NCBI GenBank assembly: GCA_004356685.1
Contig: SMWS01000027.1
Coordinates: forward strand, 1-9,166
Direction: 5' to 3'
Length of the DNA: 9,166 nucleotides
Source: Deltaproteobacteria bacterium
GTDB lineage: Bacteria; Desulfobacterota_D; UBA1144; Nemesobacterales; N074bin48
The position numbers and the translations under genes are program-made. This document shows positions 6,696 through 9,166 of this stretch, piece after piece. Position 1 is the first letter of the stretch. Each line of letters begins with the position of its first letter. The notes beneath the pieces were generated by a model that was given only the letters and a program-made list of their open reading frames with translations, had not been told where the DNA came from and searched no databases.

Positions 6696-6814
6696 AGCCC
6701 ACCTCTCGTAATGTTATAGTTTGAACTTTAATCTATATTTATGTATTTTCAAAGTCAGTATTTTATATTACTTTTTCTTTCTGTTATAAATAAATATTTA
6801 TCGTCAACAGATTA

Positions 6815-7480
6815 ATGCTAACTAAATCATATTTAGACGGGGACACTTTTGTAATTAAGAAAACATTTCTGAGTATAATGTTAAAACTTATTTTTGTATG
6901 TACTCTGACTTCATTTATGGGATGGATTTTTGTGAAAGGTGCCAAAAATAACGATAACCTCTTTGAATATGTGGGATATTTACTAATTCTATTTTCTATA
7001 TTTTGCCTAGTTGCTATGTCGTACAAATCTCTAAAGCACAAAGGTAGAGATATACTAAGAGCTAATTATAAGGGCCTCACAATATTTAAGGATACCGTCG
7101 GTGTCAAAGAGATGTTTTATGAGTGGGAAAATGTATTAATGATTTTGCTTACAAACAAACTAGTTACTAAACATGAAAATGGAAAAGGATGGTCGCGTAA
7201 TGATTTCATCATATTTATCAAGAACAGAGAGGATATTGAATCTTTTGGACCAATAGATATTGCACAAAATTATATTGGCGAATCGCCCGAAGGAGGAAAA
7301 TTTATTCATTTAAGCTTCAGCAGGAAAGACATTGATATCACACTTAAATATCTAAGGGAATTTTCGGGCAATATGTTTGAGATAAACCATTACAAAGAAT
7401 TGATTTTTGATTATCAGAACAAAAAGATAGAGTACAAACCTGAAAGTATAGACTCTCTTAAGTTCACTCAAAACGGCTAA
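6815..7480 (+). CDS. Two-TM membrane protein of unknown function
   Basis: This 221-residue protein has two hydrophobic helices close to the N-terminus (about 20-41, LKLIFVCTLTSFMGWIFV; about 51-70, YVGYLLILFSIFCLVAMSY). A soluble, probably cytoplasmic domain follows. That domain opens with ANYKGLTIFKDTVGVKEMFY and EWENVLMILL. A later strand NDFIIFIKN is followed by residues like EDIESFG. Two TMs, then 'GL.I....w.ei..i' and 'iiIfikn.ediis', recall small bacterial membrane proteins with a PH-like domain (STM3941 type), but this is a pattern impression only. ATG 6815 is the first start and has no Shine-Dalgarno sequence. AT-rich codon use matches the native genes. It overlaps the end of the convergent MarR gene by 17 bases, so the two transcripts are antisense there. 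Function unknown. Confidence 0.75.
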   Translation: MLTKSYLDGDTFVIKKTFLSIMLKLIFVCTLTSFMGWIFVKGAKNNDNLFEYVGYLLILFSIFCLVAMSYKSLKHKGRDILRANYKGLTIFKDTVGVKEMFYEWENVLMILLTNKLVTKHENGKGWSRNDFIIFIKNREDIESFGPIDIAQNYIGESPEGGKFIHLSFSRKDIDITLKYLREFSGNMFEINHYKELIFDYQNKKIEYKPESIDSLKFTQNG

Positions 7481-7922
7481 TTTGAAACTGCACCAGTCTT
7501 TCACTAAGCCAAATTATCTGCTTTAGTTCTTTTTCGTTAAATTTAGAAAGGAAATTTTCTTTTATCGAACCGTAATATACTGGCCACATTTTGTTTCTAA
7601 GTTTTTTACCCTTGGGTGTTATCACAGCAAATACCCCTCTTGTATCTTCCTCGCACGGTTCACGTTTTATAAAACCCTGCTTTTCCAGACGGTCTAGAAG
7701 TCTGGATACGTTGTATTTACTAAGAAGAATAAGTTCTCCCAACTCTTTTTGCCGCAGCCTGCCACCCTTTGCTTTTTCAAGCTCCAATAAAAGATCATAC
7801 CACGATAGTGGTGGAAAACCGCCGGCTTTAAACTTATTATCTACTATTTCCAGAACACTCTGCTGAGATTTAACAAACCCGATCCAGGCCCTTGTCTCAA
7901 TAACTGAAAGTTTTTGTCTCAT
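7464..7922 (-). CDS. MarR-family transcriptional regulator
   Basis: This 152-residue protein has the MarR layout. An N-terminal dimer helix carries RAWIGFVKSQQSVLEIVDNK. The winged helix-turn-helix runs from about 57 to 104 (LRQKELGELILLSKYNVSRL; LDRLEKQGFIKREPCEEDTRG; wing VFAVITPKG with Asp93 and Arg95). A C-terminal dimer helix follows. It binds DNA as a dimer and usually represses itself and a divergent gene until a ligand or oxidant releases it. Cys90, just before the wing, is its only cysteine and could be oxidised, though Cys is not rare at this place in the family. Upstream lies TATAAT (7936-7941, minus strand), so close to the ATG that the leader would be only a few bases; no Shine-Dalgarno sequence is visible. 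It is divergent from the rhodanese-DoxX pair with two palindromes between, so it is the likely controller of that pair. Confidence 0.92.
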   Translation of the reverse strand: MRQKLSVIETRAWIGFVKSQQSVLEIVDNKFKAGGFPPLSWYDLLLELEKAKGGRLRQKELGELILLSKYNVSRLLDRLEKQGFIKREPCEEDTRGVFAVITPKGKKLRNKMWPVYYGSIKENFLSKFNEKELKQIIWLSERLVQFQISRFE

Positions 7923-7940
7923 ATTTATATTTTAAATTAT

Positions 7941-7960
7941 ATTGTTGCAATTACAACAAT
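7941..7960. promoter_or_regulatory. MarR operator-like palindrome 1
   Basis: ATTGTTGCAATTACAACAAT is a 20-bp inverted repeat with a single mismatched pair. It touches the TATAAT of the MarR gene and so could serve autorepression. It shares the GTTGCA/CAAC core with the second palindrome, centred 36 bases away. Confidence 0.6.
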
Positions 7961-7977
7961 AGTACGTACAATATAGT

Positions 7978-7995
7978 TAGTTGCATATGCAACTA
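7978..7995. promoter_or_regulatory. MarR operator-like palindrome 2
   Basis: TAGTTGCATATGCAACTA is a perfect 18-bp palindrome of the TTGC-N4-GCAA kind typical of MarR sites. It begins right after a possible -10 (TATAGT, 7972-7977; possible -35 TTACAA, 7951-7956) and so would cover the transcription start of the rhodanese-DoxX operon. It ends 11 bases before the AGGAGG (8006-8011). Confidence 0.7.
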
Positions 7996-8017
7996 CTATT
8001 TTTGCAGGAGGTAGAAA

Positions 8018-8350
8018 ATGATAAGTAAAATTAACAAAGAAGAAATTATAGGTCTTTTGGATAAATCGCAGCCCATGATATTGGTGGAAGCATTGCCCGA
8101 AAAATATTTTAATGAAGCGCATCTTCCAGGAGCAGTTCAGATTGATTATACAGAGGTAACAGAAAAAGCTCCTTCACTTCTTACAAATAAAAGCAACAAG
8201 ATTGTGGTTTATTGTGCAAGCAGTGATTGTGAAAACTCCACAAAGGCTGCCACTACATTGAATGAATTGGGATATGAAAACCTATTTATTTATAAAGAAG
8301 GCAAAAAAGAATGGGTCGATTCAGGTCTTCCTATCGAAACAGACAACTAA
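8018..8350 (+). CDS. Rhodanese-like sulfurtransferase, single domain
   Basis: This 110-residue protein is one complete rhodanese domain, the usual size. Motifs in order are ILVEALPEKYFNEAHLPGAV (21-40; the common 'DVR' is replaced by VEAL), then the active-site loop KIVVYCASSDCENS (61-74) with catalytic Cys66, and the closing KEGKKEWVDSGLPIE. Rhodaneses carry a persulfide on this cysteine and pass sulfur to cyanide, thiols or partner proteins. A second cysteine, Cys71, lies inside the loop and could form a disulfide with Cys66, so a redox role is possible. There is no signal peptide; it is cytoplasmic. The start is certain from AGGAGG (8006-8011), 6 bases from ATG. It is first in an operon with doxX (55-base gap) and divergent from the MarR gene, whose palindromes lie over its promoter. 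Confidence 0.92.
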   Translation: MISKINKEEIIGLLDKSQPMILVEALPEKYFNEAHLPGAVQIDYTEVTEKAPSLLTNKSNKIVVYCASSDCENSTKAATTLNELGYENLFIYKEGKKEWVDSGLPIETDN

Positions 8351-8405
8351 ATTCGTAAATATTTCATTTATAAGTTTCTAAAAAACAAAATAGAAGGAGG
8401 GTAAT

Positions 8406-8858
8406 ATGATATACAAATTATTTAAAACAGATCCACAAGATTTAGGAAGTTTAATAGCAAGAATTACTACCGGAATAATAATACTGCCCCACGGTCTGCA
8501 AAAACTATTAGGATTGTATGGAGGCTATGGGTTTAGCGCTACTCTTAATTTCTTTACTACCATAGGAATCCCTAAAATTATTGGATTTCTAATTATAAGC
8601 GGCGAATCCATCGGAGCTTTTTTGTTAATAATTGGTCTGCTGGGCAGAATTTCAGCACTTGGTCTAATACTAATTATGCTCGGTGCAATTTTTATGGTTC
8701 ACATGCAGTACGGGCTTTTTATCAATTGGTTTGGAAATCAAGCCGGACAAGGATATGAGTATCATTTACTCGTTATAGGCCTATCGCTGATAGTATTAAT
8801 AAAAGGATCAGGCAAATGGTCATTGGATCAATTCATTTTCAATAAATATAAAAAGTGA
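8406..8858 (+). CDS. DoxX-family membrane protein
   Basis: This 150-residue inner-membrane protein has four hydrophobic helices (about 15-35, 55-78, 81-101, 118-133). DoxX signatures are visible: RITTGIIILPHGLQKLLGLY (19-38), GFLIISGESIGAFLLIIGLL with Glu67, then MVHMQYGLFINWFG and NQAGQGYEYHLL near the end. The family is named after a subunit of the archaeal thiosulfate:quinone oxidoreductase; in Mycobacterium tuberculosis a DoxX links a rhodanese (SseA) and superoxide dismutase in a membrane complex for oxidative stress. Pairing with a rhodanese here suggests a similar sulfur or thiol redox role at the membrane, which is inference. AAGGAGG (8394-8400) five bases before ATG fixes the start. 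It is second in the MarR-controlled operon. Confidence 0.92.
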   Translation: MIYKLFKTDPQDLGSLIARITTGIIILPHGLQKLLGLYGGYGFSATLNFFTTIGIPKIIGFLIISGESIGAFLLIIGLLGRISALGLILIMLGAIFMVHMQYGLFINWFGNQAGQGYEYHLLVIGLSLIVLIKGSGKWSLDQFIFNKYKK

Positions 8859-8878
8859 TTTTAGTTTGCTAGCTAAAA
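8859..8878 (+). terminator. Weak hairpin after doxX
   Basis: TTTTAG (8859-8864) and CTAAAA (8873-8878) can pair around an 8-base loop right after the doxX stop. The stem is nearly all A-T and a T-rich stretch (TTGTTTTCT) comes only some bases later, so this is a weak terminator at best. Confidence 0.2.
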
Positions 8879-8964
8879 AAATTGTTTTCTCAAATTTATT
8901 TAATGTAACCCTGGCAGTTATATTTAGTTATAGTTAATATAAAAACAGATACAAAGGGTTAATT

Positions 8965-9166
8965 ATGACTAAGCAAAAATTATTATTAATAGGATTTGTA
9001 CTCGCATTATTATTAAGTCCTTTTACATCTTTTTCTGAAGAGACTAAATACAAGTCCTATACCGACATTGGTCCCATTGAAAAAACTGACTTAACTATTA
9101 AACAAGTAGTCTCCGACCCTGATAAATTTCATAGAGAAGTAATTACCGTAGAGGGAGTAATTTCGA
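8965..9166 (+). CDS. Secreted protein with OB-fold-like start, 3' end outside window
   Basis: ATG 8965 follows a weak AAAGGG (8953-8958). The first 67 residues are visible. MTKQKLLLIGFVLALLLSPF is a Sec signal peptide with cleavage likely near TSFS-EE; no lipobox cysteine is seen. The mature part reads YTDIGPIEKTDLTIKQVVSD and PDKFHREVITVEGVIS. 'Lt..qvv.dPdkf....VtVeGvIs' is how many small periplasmic OB-fold proteins begin (nucleic-acid-binding-like or DUF4920-type domains), but the rest is needed to tell. It lies 106 bases after doxX in the same direction and could be co-transcribed, or have its own promoter in the AT-rich gap. Exported location is likely; function is not known. Confidence 0.7.
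   Translation, partial: MTKQKLLLIGFVLALLLSPFTSFSEETKYKSYTDIGPIEKTDLTIKQVVSDPDKFHREVITVEGVIS

Noticed and set aside
6784..7041. 85-residue minus-strand frame opposite the two-TM protein
   Set aside because: It is antisense to the better-supported gene and shows no recognisable motif.
7591..8122. Frames opposite the MarR gene (7591-7866) and the rhodanese gene (7937-8122)
   Set aside because: They are antisense to well-identified genes, and the second covers the operator region.
1..9166. Known or new defence system, toxin-antitoxin pair, or intact transposon
   Set aside because: No nuclease, methylase, transposase, integrase or toxin-like protein is visible on either strand; the anomalies fit gene decay and transfer.

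Overview
The window looks like a piece of the chromosome of a low-GC, Gram-negative bacterium. Most genes are AT-rich. One carries a lipoprotein signal (lipobox), and a fragment of a periplasmic solute-binding protein is present. Several genes lack a clear Shine-Dalgarno sequence. No ribosomal or tRNA gene is present, so I do not name a taxon. Two stretches are strikingly GC-richer than the rest: the left-edge nitroreductase (about 1-147) and katG (about 2730-4955). Both look like imports into an AT-rich genome.

Left part (1-880). The minus-strand start of a nitroreductase-family gene is interrupted by an apparent one-base frameshift. Next comes an AT-rich spacer with a palindrome and a degenerate repeat. 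After it is the C-terminal remnant of a family-3 extracellular solute-binding protein, preceded by a 19-bp tandem duplication that breaks its frame. Two hairpins follow.

Middle part (883-5040). A complete pyruvate kinase gene lies on the minus strand. Divergent from it is a dead monofunctional catalase gene: a recognisable N-terminus with good start signals, a one-base frameshift, a small internal deletion, then loss of the rest. Right behind it is a full-length, GC-rich catalase-peroxidase (katG). The simplest reading is that an acquired katG replaced the native catalase. Strong hairpins close this block.

Right part (5049-9166). A minus-strand outer-membrane-type lipoprotein with TPR-like repeats and conserved histidine motifs lies divergent from a small two-TM protein of unknown function. 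That gene overlaps tail-to-tail with a MarR-family regulator. The regulator is divergent from a rhodanese-like sulfurtransferase and a DoxX membrane protein, and the shared intergenic region carries two palindromic operator-like sites. The window ends inside a secreted protein with an OB-fold-like start.

Taken together, the window is rich in redox and peroxide functions (nitroreductase, catalase remnant, KatG, rhodanese/DoxX) and shows active gene decay and replacement. I found no CRISPR array, intact mobile element or recognisable defence system. The most interesting unit is the MarR-controlled rhodanese-DoxX module. The clearest evolutionary story is the catalase-to-KatG replacement.
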